Source: Actinomycetota bacterium | GTDB lineage: Bacteria; Actinomycetota; Actinomycetes; S36-B12; UBA10799 | DNA length: 13,743 nt | NCBI GenBank assembly: GCA_030837445.1 | Contig: JAUPKM010000587.1 | Span: 1-13,743 of the forward strand | Direction: 5' to 3' | Shown here: one piece after another, positions 1 through 7,240 of the stretch | Layout of the letters: each line of letters starts with the position of its first letter | Numbering within the stretch: position 1 is the stretch's first letter | Notes under the pieces: generated by a model | Told to the model about the DNA's origin: nothing | Databases searched by the model: none | The model's input: only the letters and a program-made list of their open reading frames with translations | Made by a program: the position numbers and the translations under genes

Positions 1-565
1 ACTGCTGGCTGGATTCACACTCTGCGACAGCCATGGCATTGCTGATCTCGTCGGCAGGAAAGTTAGCGCGCACCAACGCGAGCAGTTCCGACTGCGCGAT
101 GATCGGAGCCGAACTTGCGGCCTGGGTATCAATCGTCGAGGCGCCCGAGGTTCCCGGACCTGCCGCGCTTAACGTCGGCTCCTGCGCGCTGCCCGCCGGT
201 GCTGGCGCCGCCAGCCTGGCCCGATGCTCAACCCAGCCTCCCCGCGGCATCGATGTTGGGCTTGGGCGGGGCGCTGGCGGACTGGTCGACTCGCCGATGG
301 AGACCGTCGCGGCCATTGGGTTCGCAGCCGTGCCCGTCGTTGCCATCATCGCCGGGACTGCGACGAAGAGGGCCGCAGTGGCCGACAACCCCAGCGCACC
401 GGTCAACGTTGCCGTCAGCCACACCCGCCTGCGCACCCGCGGTGCGGCTTCACTTCCGGACTGACGACCGCCTTCCGGACTGTGACGGGCGTGGTGACCG
501 GTGCGATGTTCAGTCGGCCAGTCCACCGGATCCACTTGCGCAGAGGTCGGCGACAGTGGTGACAC
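1..565 (-). CDS. Membrane-anchored/secreted lysozyme- or transglycosylase-like protein (5' part, cut by left edge)
   Basis: The minus strand stays open from the left edge to a GTG at 565, giving 188 visible residues. Residues 1-48 are polar and end in an Arg cluster (RVRRRVW). Residues 49-74 form one hydrophobic segment, best read as a signal anchor. Residues 75-155 are a Pro/Ala/Ser/Thr-rich linker. The sequence then becomes an ordered domain, with LLALVRANFPADEI followed by NAMAVAECES, where the window ends. The pattern A-V-A-x-C-E-S is how the catalytic-Glu helix of lysozyme-like/SLT transglycosylase domains begins in actinobacterial secreted proteins, so Glu184 would be the catalytic acid. 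The GTG at 565 is preceded by GAGG at 6 bases spacing; GTG 535 is an alternative. The catalytic domain lies mostly outside the window, so the family call rests on a short motif. It probably acts on peptidoglycan outside the membrane. Confidence 0.62.
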   Translation of the reverse strand, partial: MSPLSPTSAQVDPVDWPTEHRTGHHARHSPEGGRQSGSEAAPRVRRRVWLTATLTGALGLSATAALFVAVPAMMATTGTAANPMAATVSIGESTSPPAPRPSPTSMPRGGWVEHRARLAAPAPAGSAQEPTLSAAGPGTSGASTIDTQAASSAPIIAQSELLALVRANFPADEISNAMAVAECESSQQ

Positions 566-877
566 CTGCGACCTCGGAGGGGTGTGGCTCCCGTGTGCGG
601 TGGCGCGAGGAGCAATGGGGACGCCGGTCGAACCAGCTGCCACGTCTTACTCACCGCCTTCGGAGTCCTGCCGCCAACGCCATTCTTACCTGCTGAGGGC
701 CAGTGGCGCTTGCCGATGTCAACACCGGCCCTTCCATCCGTGCGTCACGCCTCGGAGTATCGACACTGGCCCGCCGTGGAACCCGTTGACTAGACTGGAA
801 GGAGGCTTCGCGGGAACCCTGCGCTGCACGGGCTGACCGTGGAGCCGTGTGGAGAACGTTGAAAGGGTTGAGTGCTG
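566..877. other. Gene-free divergent intergenic region
   Basis: This stretch separates the leftward transglycosylase-like gene from the rightward lipoprotein gene and must hold the promoters of both. Open frames crossing it have Arg/Pro-rich, unstructured translations and no credible ribosome binding sites. Two things stand out. A TANNNT-type -10 candidate (TAGACT, 791-796) has no clear -35 box. It is followed at once by a strong Shine-Dalgarno-like GGAAGGAGG (797-805) with no ATG, GTG or TTG at a usable distance. Nothing else in it is recognisable. Confidence 0.5.
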
Positions 878-1366
878 ATGAACACGAAAGTACGAATGGT
901 GGTCGTCGCCGGGCTTGCCGCAACCTCACTGGTTGCCTGCTCCGCCACCTCAACGTCATCGTCGGGAAATAGCAGTCCCCCTGCGGGGACGGCGGCCAGC
1001 TCGTCCGCCACGGCGCCCGGCCTGGCCGCGGACAACATCCAGATCGATGAACTCGTCGCCGGCGACCCGAATGCGGCCCGCTACGCGGAGGACATCACCT
1101 TCGGGGCTCCCCGGGTGGAGGGCGGATCGACCTTCGTGCCGGTGACCGTGACCAACAGTTCTGAGGAGACGCTGAGCTACCGATTCGATGTGGTCTTCTC
1201 CGACCAGGCCCCGGAGGAAGACTGGTCGCATGTGACCGTGGTCAACGTTCCTCCTGGCCAATCGGTGACGACGTTAGCCAAGTTCAGCGGCGACACCCAT
1301 CCAGCGGGCACGACATATCGGATCAAGATGAACTACGTGGGGCCGCACGACTGGGCCGCCAACTAG
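878..1366 (+). CDS. Small secreted lipoprotein
   Basis: The product is 162 residues when started at ATG 878; an in-frame GTG at 872 would add two residues. The AAAGGG at 862-867 fits ATG 878 better (10 bases) than GTG 872 (4 bases). The N-terminus is a textbook lipoprotein signal: charged MNTKVR, a hydrophobic core, and the lipobox LVAC with Cys21 as the lipidated residue. A Ser/Thr/Ala/Pro-rich spacer (residues 22-53) leads to one compact domain to the end. That domain has beta-sandwich features such as FVPVTVTNSSEETLSYRFDV and VNVPPGQSVT. The pattern of conserved N-S following a V-x-V-T strand resembles FxLYD-type domains, but that is only a similarity in style. It would sit on the outer face of the membrane. 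It is followed closely by a hairpin and is probably monocistronic. Its specific function is not recognised. Confidence 0.85.
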   Translation: MNTKVRMVVVAGLAATSLVACSATSTSSSGNSSPPAGTAASSSATAPGLAADNIQIDELVAGDPNAARYAEDITFGAPRVEGGSTFVPVTVTNSSEETLSYRFDVVFSDQAPEEDWSHVTVVNVPPGQSVTTLAKFSGDTHPAGTTYRIKMNYVGPHDWAAN

Positions 1367-1368
1367 TC

Positions 1369-1396
1369 TCGATGACCGCGCGCACCCGGTCATCGA
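1369..1396 (+). terminator. Hairpin after the lipoprotein gene
   Basis: A perfect 10-bp inverted repeat (TCGATGACCG / CGGTCATCGA) with an 8-base loop starts 3 bases after the lipoprotein stop codon. There is no T-run, as is common for actinobacterial terminators. A second, smaller hairpin (ACGAAG / CTTCGT, 1433-1448) followed by TGTCTTA lies downstream and could act as back-up. Confidence 0.5.
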
Positions 1397-1568
1397 TCGC
1401 GGCAGGACCGTCGCGGCGCTGATCGACGCAACACGAAGCCCTCTTCGTTGTCTTACTGGTGTGGAGGTGAGACACTCTGGGGGAGCCGTGAGGAATTGCC
1501 TATCGCGGTCCCCGTGGTCGTGAGACGCCAGTGACGCCCAGGGTCCTTCCCTCGGCGTTGCGACGGTA

Positions 1569-2684
1569 ATGGCTTTCCACGATGCTGCAGTAACCCTTCC
1601 CACCCAAGTCGGTCTGCCGGGCGCGATCCCGGTCGGTCTACCCGCTGATTCCACGGTGTCGGCTCCCGCGACGACCTCGACGTTGCCGAGCCAGAGCGGG
1701 GCCCGATGGAAACGCCGCGGGCTGCTCGGCGCCGCAGCAGCGAAACGTCAAGACGCGGCTGAGATGGCCGCCTATCTTGGCTACGCCGCAGCGTGGAGCG
1801 CGGTGCGAAAGCTACCCGAACGTCGCGCCTACCAACTCTTCGAGACATTTGCCGACCGCACCTGGGCCAAGCGCGGTCCATCGATCATCCAGTTGGAGAA
1901 GAACCTGGCCCGGGTATGCCCGGACGCGGACGCGGACCAACTCGCCGCGTTGTCGAAGGAGTCGATGCGCAACTACCTGCGCTATTGGTGCGATGCCTTC
2001 CGGATGCCGGACTGGACGCGGGAGCGAACAGTGGACACATTCCGCTGCGAAAACGTGGAACTGGTCGACGAGTTGCTGGCGGAGGGTCGAGGCCTCGTCA
2101 TCGCCACTACCCACATGGGCAACTACGACCACACCGGAGCCTGGGCCGCCGCAACGGGTCGGCCACTTTCGTCGGTGGCCGAGCGGCTGAAGCCGACGCG
2201 ACTCTTCGACAGATTCGTCTCCTACCGTGAAGAGTTGGGCATCCGCGTGTACCCGCACGGAACGCCGGGGGTGCTGGACAGTCTGGCAACCGAATTGCGC
2301 GAGCAGAATCGTGTCGTGGCCCTGATCTCCGACCGTGACATGAGTTCCTACGGGGTACCCGTGACCTTCTTCGGTCATACTGCGAAGTTTCCTCCGGGGC
2401 CGGCCAAGCTGGCGCTCCGCACCGGGGCACCACTGGTGACGGCCACGCTCTGGTATGACGGACCAACAGCAGTTGTCCACATCGCGCCCCAGATAGCGCT
2501 GCCACCCGACGCGCCCACCGGGGAGGACTGCGCCAGCCAGCCCGGCTACACCACAGCGGTGGCCGAGATCACGGCCCGGATTGCGTCGGAGTTGGAGGTG
2601 GGTATCGCCGCCCACCCGACTCATTGGCACATGCTGGCCAAACTGTGGCTGGATGATCTGCCTGCGCGAGGCTCTGAGGGTTGA
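1569..2684 (+). CDS. PatA-like lysophospholipid/PIM acyltransferase (LpxL/HtrB superfamily)
   Basis: The product is a 371-residue relative of mycobacterial phosphatidylinositol mannoside acyltransferase PatA, which moves a fatty acyl chain from acyl-CoA to a mannose of PIM at the inner face of the membrane. Visible signatures are THMGNYD containing the catalytic HX4D (His182, Asp187), SVAERLKP (202-209), the SDRD loop (254-257), FFG followed by PPGPAKLALRTGAPL (267-289), and the late PTHWHML (350-356). The family-like region begins near residue 66, with YLGYAAAWSAVRKLPERRAY matching the start of PatA. Residues 1-65 are a Pro/Thr/Ala-rich extension not expected in the family. ATG 1764 (residue 66) is therefore a plausible true start, although neither start has a strong Shine-Dalgarno. 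In mycobacteria patA sits between pgsA and pimA; neither is visible here. The superfamily is near certain, the exact acceptor lipid is not. Confidence 0.88.
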   Translation: MAFHDAAVTLPTQVGLPGAIPVGLPADSTVSAPATTSTLPSQSGARWKRRGLLGAAAAKRQDAAEMAAYLGYAAAWSAVRKLPERRAYQLFETFADRTWAKRGPSIIQLEKNLARVCPDADADQLAALSKESMRNYLRYWCDAFRMPDWTRERTVDTFRCENVELVDELLAEGRGLVIATTHMGNYDHTGAWAAATGRPLSSVAERLKPTRLFDRFVSYREELGIRVYPHGTPGVLDSLATELREQNRVVALISDRDMSSYGVPVTFFGHTAKFPPGPAKLALRTGAPLVTATLWYDGPTAVVHIAPQIALPPDAPTGEDCASQPGYTTAVAEITARIASELEVGIAAHPTHWHMLAKLWLDDLPARGSEG

Positions 2685-2714
2685 CAGCACCGTTCGGGCT
2701 GCGGATCGCTCGGG

Positions 2715-2735
2715 GCGGGGAACGATCACCCCCGC
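2715..2735 (+). terminator. Candidate hairpin after the acyltransferase gene
   Basis: GCGGGG (2715-2720) and CCCCGC (2730-2735) can pair as a 6-bp all-GC stem with a 9-base loop, about 30 bases after the acyltransferase stop. There is no T-run. It is a weak call in DNA this GC-rich. Confidence 0.28.
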
Positions 2736-2830
2736 ATTGACCCAATCGGTCCGAGGATTTGCCGCAGGCGCCCGCTGGGAACCCACCGCACTCGCTCGGG
2801 TGCACCCCCCGGATTGCCGATGAACACATC

Positions 2831-5611
2831 ATGATTTGTGACCGCCCGTCCGGCCAGGCCGCCGCCAGCCGCCGAGCCATCTGGACCCGGCGGCTGGCGG
2901 CGGCCATTCTTGGCGCGGCACTCGCCGCGACGTCGCCCCCCGGCGTCGCCGTCGGGGCTCCCGTCATCTCCGCGGGCGACCATGGCGAGCGCCAGCACGA
3001 CTCCGCCGCCACGGCGTCGGCCACGTCGAAGACCGTTGGCCGGGTGCCGCTGACCGTGCGCGAGACCGCCGGTGTCTGGCGTCTCAACGAGGTCGTCCGG
3101 CAAGGGATCCCATTGCCCAAGAACCTCGGCCTGACGTCAACCGCCGGGCTCGTCGTCGTCAACGGCGTTGGCGCCCGAGTACCCGCGGAATTTGTAGTCC
3201 TCGGGCGCTGGAACGCGGGCCTGGCCGAGGCGACCGCGCCGATCCAGTGGTTGCTCGTGGCGTTTCCCGCGACCGTCGCCGCCAACAAGACACACCGGTA
3301 CCAACTGGTCCTCGACAGGTCAGCCGGCGCGAACCCGCCACCGAGTCCAGCGATCTCCACAACCCGGCGGGGAAACGTATTCACTGTCAATACCGGCGCC
3401 GCTCGCTTCACTTTTGGCGGCGGCCGAGGGTTGCTCGATGGCGCCTGGAACGTCGGTGGCACGTCGGTGGTTCGCGGTGGCCTGATGACCGCCGCGACAA
3501 CCTCGACTGCTCGTCACACCTCCATTCGCTCGGTCCAGATCGAGCATGAGGGGCCCCTCTACACCTCTGTCATTGTCACCGGCGCCTACGATGCCGGACC
3601 GCACGGCGGCGGTGGTTTCGGATCGACCCGCCGGTACGTGTTCACCGCCGGCTCACCGACCGTTCAGATCCGGCATGCAGTTGCCTGGGAAGGTGGACTG
3701 TGTTCCTACGGCACTCTCGCCTGTGCGGCCGGCAACCCCAACGGCATCAGATTCAACAGAATCCGGGACACGCTCGACCTCACGGCGTCAGCCCCTTTCA
3801 CTGTGTCGGCGGTCGGCGCCCGCTCGAGCGGGGCCGTCGTCCGCACCATTGGCAATGGCCGGACCGCTTCAGTGCGCCAGCTCCCCCGACCGCGTCGGAC
3901 CGCGCCAGTCGCGTCCGCTGTGGAGGTGGGGGTTGCGCGTGCAACTGGGCGGAAGGCCGATGGCGGCGTGTTGGCTGCGTCTGCGGGAGCGGGCACCGTA
4001 GCGATCGCCAGCGCGCAGCTGCACCGCAATGAACCGCAGGCGCTGCGGCTGCTGGGCAATGGCGACCTGGCGGTCGATATCGCAGACGGTCCCATCTGGC
4101 TCACTAGTCGGCAGGGGCTCTACGCGACGGTTGCGGTGGCTGCGTTGCCGGCGAGGGCTCAGCGCGGCGGGCTTGATCGGCTGGTGTGGGCACCACTGAA
4201 TCGACCGTTGCACGCCTGGCCGAGCGGGGGGTGGTTTGCCCAGTCACAGGTCGCCGGTGAGCTCCCCGACGCCACCCTGCCAGCAGCGTGGGCCGACTAT
4301 GGCGGCCACGTAACCGGCGTGATCAACAAGACCTACGCCGAGATCGATCGATCCGGGCTCACCGGACTCACCTCGTTCGGCCTGTACCCACGGTACTGGG
4401 GCACCGAGATGGGTGAGGAGGTCGATTGCCCAGTCGGCCAGGACCCGACACCGCAGGACGACAAGGACGATACCTTCTGGTGCGCGACTTGGACCGACTA
4501 CCACAACACTGCCGCAACAACCGTTGCCAGAGCGATGCAGACTGGCCAGGTGGAGTGGCTCGACGACCTTGCCACTCCGGCCGCGCTGCGAATGCTGCAC
4601 ACCCAGATCCACCAGTGCTCGCCCGCCGACACCTGGTTCTACTGTGGCCAGGCACCATCCGGATACGGCGGCTACCGCGCCGATTTCAACAGTTCGCATG
4701 CCTACTTTCAGAATCTGTTTCTCTACTATTGGCTCACCGGCGACGCCACCGTGCCCACCACCATCACGCGCGGGGCCTCCTCGATGCGCAACTATTTGTG
4801 TGCCCGTCGGCCAGCAACGGGTTGCCTGGCCACGGATCCGCCGACTGACGAGTGGGCCCAGCTGACCGGCCGAGTTGCGTCACAGTGGTTCGCGGCGTTC
4901 CGGTTCGTCGGTACGGCCGGGCGGGATGGTTCATACCTGGACGACTGGCGCACCGGACTGGCACGCGCAGCCACGTCGCACTACGTCGAGGCGCGCACCG
5001 ATGGCGTCGCGTACGGCTTCTGGATACCTTCACAAGTCGTCGGCGCAGGTACCTACACCACGGACCAGTTGTGGCTGGCGTCGCTGTACGACCTGGAGAA
5101 TCTTCACCAACTGCAGCTGGACACCGGGGATGAACCGATCGGGGTGCCAGGATTACGCCCCAGCCGGATCATCAACGCCTGGGCCCGCACGCTTGTCCGC
5201 TTCGGCCCGCGGGTCGCCGGGAATGGCACCGCTGGCGGTACCTGGCCGAATGCGCTGGAACTGCGCTTCTCCGGCCCACGAATCGGGGGAGATCTGACGG
5301 CCGTTGCTGCGAGCAGCGCGGGCGGCGACACAATCCTCTGGAACACCGGCAAGGCCAACCTGACCGCCACGATCCTGCGCGCCGGAAGAGCCACCGGCGA
5401 TCCGGTGCTGACCCGGATGGGTTCGGACCTGACTCGGGTGGCGCTCGACGGCGCCAAATCCGAGGGCGGGCCGCTGGGCAAGATCCAAGGTCTGTATCTG
5501 GCACGAATACCGGCCGCAGTCGCACTACTGACGACGCCGACAGTTGCGAGTTCCACCCCTCTGTCGACGACGACAGGAACTACCGCACCGCCTCAGCGGC
5601 TCCGTCGCTAG
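2831..5611 (+). CDS. Large secreted PcRGLX/YetA-like (rhamnogalacturonan exolyase-like) protein
   Basis: With ATG 2831 the product is 926 residues. The frame stays open upstream to a TTG at 2759, but ATG 2831 gives a sensible export signal: Arg-rich start, RRLAAAILGAALAATS, cleavage near residue 43. No good Shine-Dalgarno is seen. Residues about 73-165 match the N-terminal RIFT-barrel of the PcRGLX/YetA group. They show V-R-E-T-A-G-V-W, V-R-Q-G-I-P-L-P-K, a variable region ending in VPAEFVVLGRW, then IQWLLVAFPATVAANKTHRY. The middle is beta-rich. The C-terminal half looks alpha-helical, with Trp/Tyr-rich segments such as TWTDYHNTAATTVARAM and SSHAYFQNLFLYYWLTGD, as in alpha/alpha-barrel lyases. 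Several Cys pairs suit an exported protein. It ends in a Ser/Thr tail. PcRGLX is a fungal exo-rhamnogalacturonan lyase (PL26), but the true glycan substrate here is unknown and no sugar transporter or catabolic gene lies nearby. Its 3' end overlaps the convergent Pr6Pr gene by 32 bases. Confidence 0.8.
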   Translation: MICDRPSGQAAASRRAIWTRRLAAAILGAALAATSPPGVAVGAPVISAGDHGERQHDSAATASATSKTVGRVPLTVRETAGVWRLNEVVRQGIPLPKNLGLTSTAGLVVVNGVGARVPAEFVVLGRWNAGLAEATAPIQWLLVAFPATVAANKTHRYQLVLDRSAGANPPPSPAISTTRRGNVFTVNTGAARFTFGGGRGLLDGAWNVGGTSVVRGGLMTAATTSTARHTSIRSVQIEHEGPLYTSVIVTGAYDAGPHGGGGFGSTRRYVFTAGSPTVQIRHAVAWEGGLCSYGTLACAAGNPNGIRFNRIRDTLDLTASAPFTVSAVGARSSGAVVRTIGNGRTASVRQLPRPRRTAPVASAVEVGVARATGRKADGGVLAASAGAGTVAIASAQLHRNEPQALRLLGNGDLAVDIADGPIWLTSRQGLYATVAVAALPARAQRGGLDRLVWAPLNRPLHAWPSGGWFAQSQVAGELPDATLPAAWADYGGHVTGVINKTYAEIDRSGLTGLTSFGLYPRYWGTEMGEEVDCPVGQDPTPQDDKDDTFWCATWTDYHNTAATTVARAMQTGQVEWLDDLATPAALRMLHTQIHQCSPADTWFYCGQAPSGYGGYRADFNSSHAYFQNLFLYYWLTGDATVPTTITRGASSMRNYLCARRPATGCLATDPPTDEWAQLTGRVASQWFAAFRFVGTAGRDGSYLDDWRTGLARAATSHYVEARTDGVAYGFWIPSQVVGAGTYTTDQLWLASLYDLENLHQLQLDTGDEPIGVPGLRPSRIINAWARTLVRFGPRVAGNGTAGGTWPNALELRFSGPRIGGDLTAVAASSAGGDTILWNTGKANLTATILRAGRATGDPVLTRMGSDLTRVALDGAKSEGGPLGKIQGLYLARIPAAVALLTTPTVASSTPLSTTTGTTAPPQRLRR

Positions 5612-6302
5612 TTGGCTCGGTCGCTGCATCGTCAACAGCGAGCGATCGGTCCGGCAGAACCTTGTCCAGACCCATGATTCCCAACGCGATCCCGATGAAA
5701 AACGCCACGATCACCAGGATGTTGACTGTCACTCGGCCGTAGCCCAGCTTGTCGACGTCGAGGAACGGGTAGTTGTACCACTTGATGATTGCTCCCCTGA
5801 TCAATGCCATCCCGATCCACCAGACACCGAACAGCAGCGCCAGCCACATGTACTTCTGGCGGTATGGAATCCGCGGCCCCCACACAAGCCAACCGATGAC
5901 GGCCAGCAGCGGGGTGGCCATATGTAGCAGGACATTGAATACCAGTGAGAAGCCGTGCGGGGGTAGCAGTGGCAGCAACACCAAGTTGTAGACGAGGCCG
6001 GTGATGATGATGGCCCCCAACCCCATCAGCCGAAAGACCCGGAACACGTCGGAGGTCCGGTACGGGTTGATCAGCAGGATGATGCTGATCACTGTCACCA
6101 GGATGTTCGACTGGATGGTGAAGTAGCTGAAAACGTTGAGGACGCGGGACCAGACTGAATCGAAGACCTCCGGCCTGAGTCCGTCGCCGAGGGCGGCCGT
6201 CGCGGCCGCCGTCGAATCGGCCGCCTGGATGGTTGCCATGATCATGCCCACGATTGAACAGAGGGCGGTCAGCCCGAAGATGACTCTTGCGAATGTCTTC
6301 AC
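5580..6302 (-). CDS. Pr6Pr family six-span membrane protein
   Basis: The 240-residue product has six hydrophobic segments at about 7-25, 60-79, 91-112, 121-141, 152-170 and 190-210, with a hydrophilic C-terminal tail. It carries motifs seen in the bacterial Pr6Pr family: FSYFTIQSNIL at the second span, LLHMATPLLAVIGWLVWGP at the fourth, and YPFLDVDKLGYGRV before the sixth. The group is related in topology to FAR-17a/AIG1-like proteins and has no firmly assigned biochemical role. The GTG at 6302 is the first usable start after the in-frame stop at 6381-6383; a GGA just upstream is a weak ribosome site. It lies 78 bases downstream of the 55-residue membrane protein on the same strand and is likely co-transcribed with it. 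Its last 32 bases lie opposite the 3' end of the lyase-like gene. Confidence 0.85.
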   Translation of the reverse strand: MKTFARVIFGLTALCSIVGMIMATIQAADSTAAATAALGDGLRPEVFDSVWSRVLNVFSYFTIQSNILVTVISIILLINPYRTSDVFRVFRLMGLGAIIITGLVYNLVLLPLLPPHGFSLVFNVLLHMATPLLAVIGWLVWGPRIPYRQKYMWLALLFGVWWIGMALIRGAIIKWYNYPFLDVDKLGYGRVTVNILVIVAFFIGIALGIMGLDKVLPDRSLAVDDAATEPTSDGAAEAVR

Positions 6303-6380
6303 ATCCAGCGACGTTAGCCAATCTGGTCCGGTGAAGCGGGATCTGCCGAGCTGCCCGAGTCGAACGGCCCCGACCTCTGG

Positions 6381-6548
6381 CTAGTTCATCGCGATTGAGA
6401 TTCCCATGACGAGGAACATGAGCACGATCACGGCAGTGAAGATTCCCACGATCCACCAGGAGTTTCGGTTGGACTTTCGCTCCAGGTAGTCAGGCGAGAC
6501 GAGCCCCTTATCGGGATCGTCGACCTGATCGCCGCCGCCGTCAGCCAT
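6381..6548 (-). CDS. Small single-span membrane protein (55 aa)
   Basis: This short gene reads ATG GCT GAC at 6548 down to TAG at 6381. The N-terminal 30 residues are soluble and acidic (MADGGGDQVDDPDKGLV, then SPDYLERKSNRNS). They are followed by one strong membrane span (WWIVGIFTAVIVLMFLVMGI) and a five-residue tail. A Shine-Dalgarno-like AGGGA sits about 7 bases before the ATG. Positive residues just before the span predict that the N-terminus is cytoplasmic. The clean soluble-then-hydrophobic layout, ribosome site and position 78 bases upstream of the Pr6Pr gene support it as real. No family is recognised. It may be a partner or assembly factor of the Pr6Pr protein, which is inference from adjacency only. 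Confidence 0.78.
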   Translation of the reverse strand: MADGGGDQVDDPDKGLVSPDYLERKSNRNSWWIVGIFTAVIVLMFLVMGISIAMN

Positions 6549-6595
6549 GCACTATCCCTACCACTGCCAGAGGCCGGAAGGCGACCGGGCACGAC

Positions 6596-7093
6596 TCAGG
6601 CGAGCCGTAGGTGCGCCAATGTGGCTTCCGCAGTGCCACCGCTGATGTCCGGCACGATTTGAAGCTCGAGGGTGCTCACCGCGTCAAGGTCCACTCGGAA
6701 GTCCTCGGTCTCCCGCGACCCGTCGCCGGGACTGAAGTTCCACTGCTGCCGCACGACGTCCTGAAAGCTCCGGCCACCGTCGGTTGACCACTGGAGCAGG
6801 AATTGCTGCGTTCGCTCGCGACTCGGCTCGACGAAGTCGAGCCAGATGCGCCGCAGCCGGACCGGCTCGGCGAAACTCAACCGGATTGTCTGCGTGCCGG
6901 GCCCGGCCGCGCGCCAGCCCGAACTCCGGCCAGGCAGCAGGGCTGCCTCGATCGGATGGTCGGCGTCCTCGGAGGAAATCTCGACTTCGGCCAATTCTTC
7001 GAGGTCCAGCCACTCATCCGTAGGTGGCACAGCTGATCGGTCATCCGCAGGTGGCGTGGCTGCCTGATCTGACGCAATGATTCGTTTGCGCAT
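6596..7093 (-). CDS. Discoidin-like (F5/8 type C) putative carbohydrate-binding protein
   Basis: The product is 165 residues. The start is fixed by an excellent AAGGAGG 7 bases before ATG 7093; the frame runs further upstream to 7510 but that part has no coding character and crosses the start of the divergent aminotransferase gene. Residues 1-35 are a polar, flexible lead with no signal peptide. From about residue 36 the sequence has the jelly-roll pattern of discoidin/F5-8C domains. HPIEAALLPGRSSGWRAA is followed by TIRLSFAEPVRLRRIWLDFVE, QFLLQWSTDGGRSFQDVVRQQWNFS and a closing LELQIVPDISGGTAEATLAHLRL. Such domains usually bind sugars, lipids or collagen on exported proteins; the lack of an export signal here is unusual. 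It is divergent from the aminotransferase operon across 147 bases and may share regulation with it. Confidence 0.8.
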   Translation of the reverse strand: MRKRIIASDQAATPPADDRSAVPPTDEWLDLEELAEVEISSEDADHPIEAALLPGRSSGWRAAGPGTQTIRLSFAEPVRLRRIWLDFVEPSRERTQQFLLQWSTDGGRSFQDVVRQQWNFSPGDGSRETEDFRVDLDAVSTLELQIVPDISGGTAEATLAHLRLA

Positions 7094-7240
7094 GGTCGCG
7101 CCTCCTTGATTGCCCTCAGAGTAGCCGGTCGTCGCGCGTCGGCCTGTGCGCTGAAGGTGGACATAGCGCATTGAACGCACACTCGGAGACGGATGCGGGC
7201 CGACTGCTACGTTCGCCAGGGGTGAAGGGAGGAGTCTCGG
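7094..7240. promoter_or_regulatory. Divergent promoter region with a dyad
   Basis: These 147 bases must hold the promoters of the discoidin-like gene and the aminotransferase operon. An inverted repeat TGCGCT (7147-7152) / AGCGCA (7165-7170), 12-base spacer, lies near the middle and could be an operator. TANNNT-type -10 candidates are TACGTT (7209-7214, plus strand) and TACTCT (minus strand, 7123-7118). Neither has a convincing -35, so individual promoter assignments are weak. Strong Shine-Dalgarno sites flank both ends. Confidence 0.35.

Noticed and set aside
33..696. Overlapping plus-strand frames of 143, 193 and 112 residues
   Set aside because: Their translations are Arg/Pro/Ala-rich without domains or ribosome sites. 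The minus strand of the same DNA gives a coherent anchor, linker and catalytic motif.
1812..2786. 324-residue minus-strand frame
   Set aside because: It lies antisense to the PatA-like acyltransferase, whose catalytic motifs are all intact; the translation has no recognisable domain.
2569..3462. 297-residue minus-strand frame
   Set aside because: It is antisense to the acyltransferase end and the lyase-like gene, and its Arg/Pro/Thr-rich translation looks like a codon-bias shadow.
5632..6456. 274-residue minus-strand frame
   Set aside because: It runs in another frame through the Pr6Pr and small membrane genes, which have clear hydrophobic spans; this frame is His/Arg-rich and featureless.
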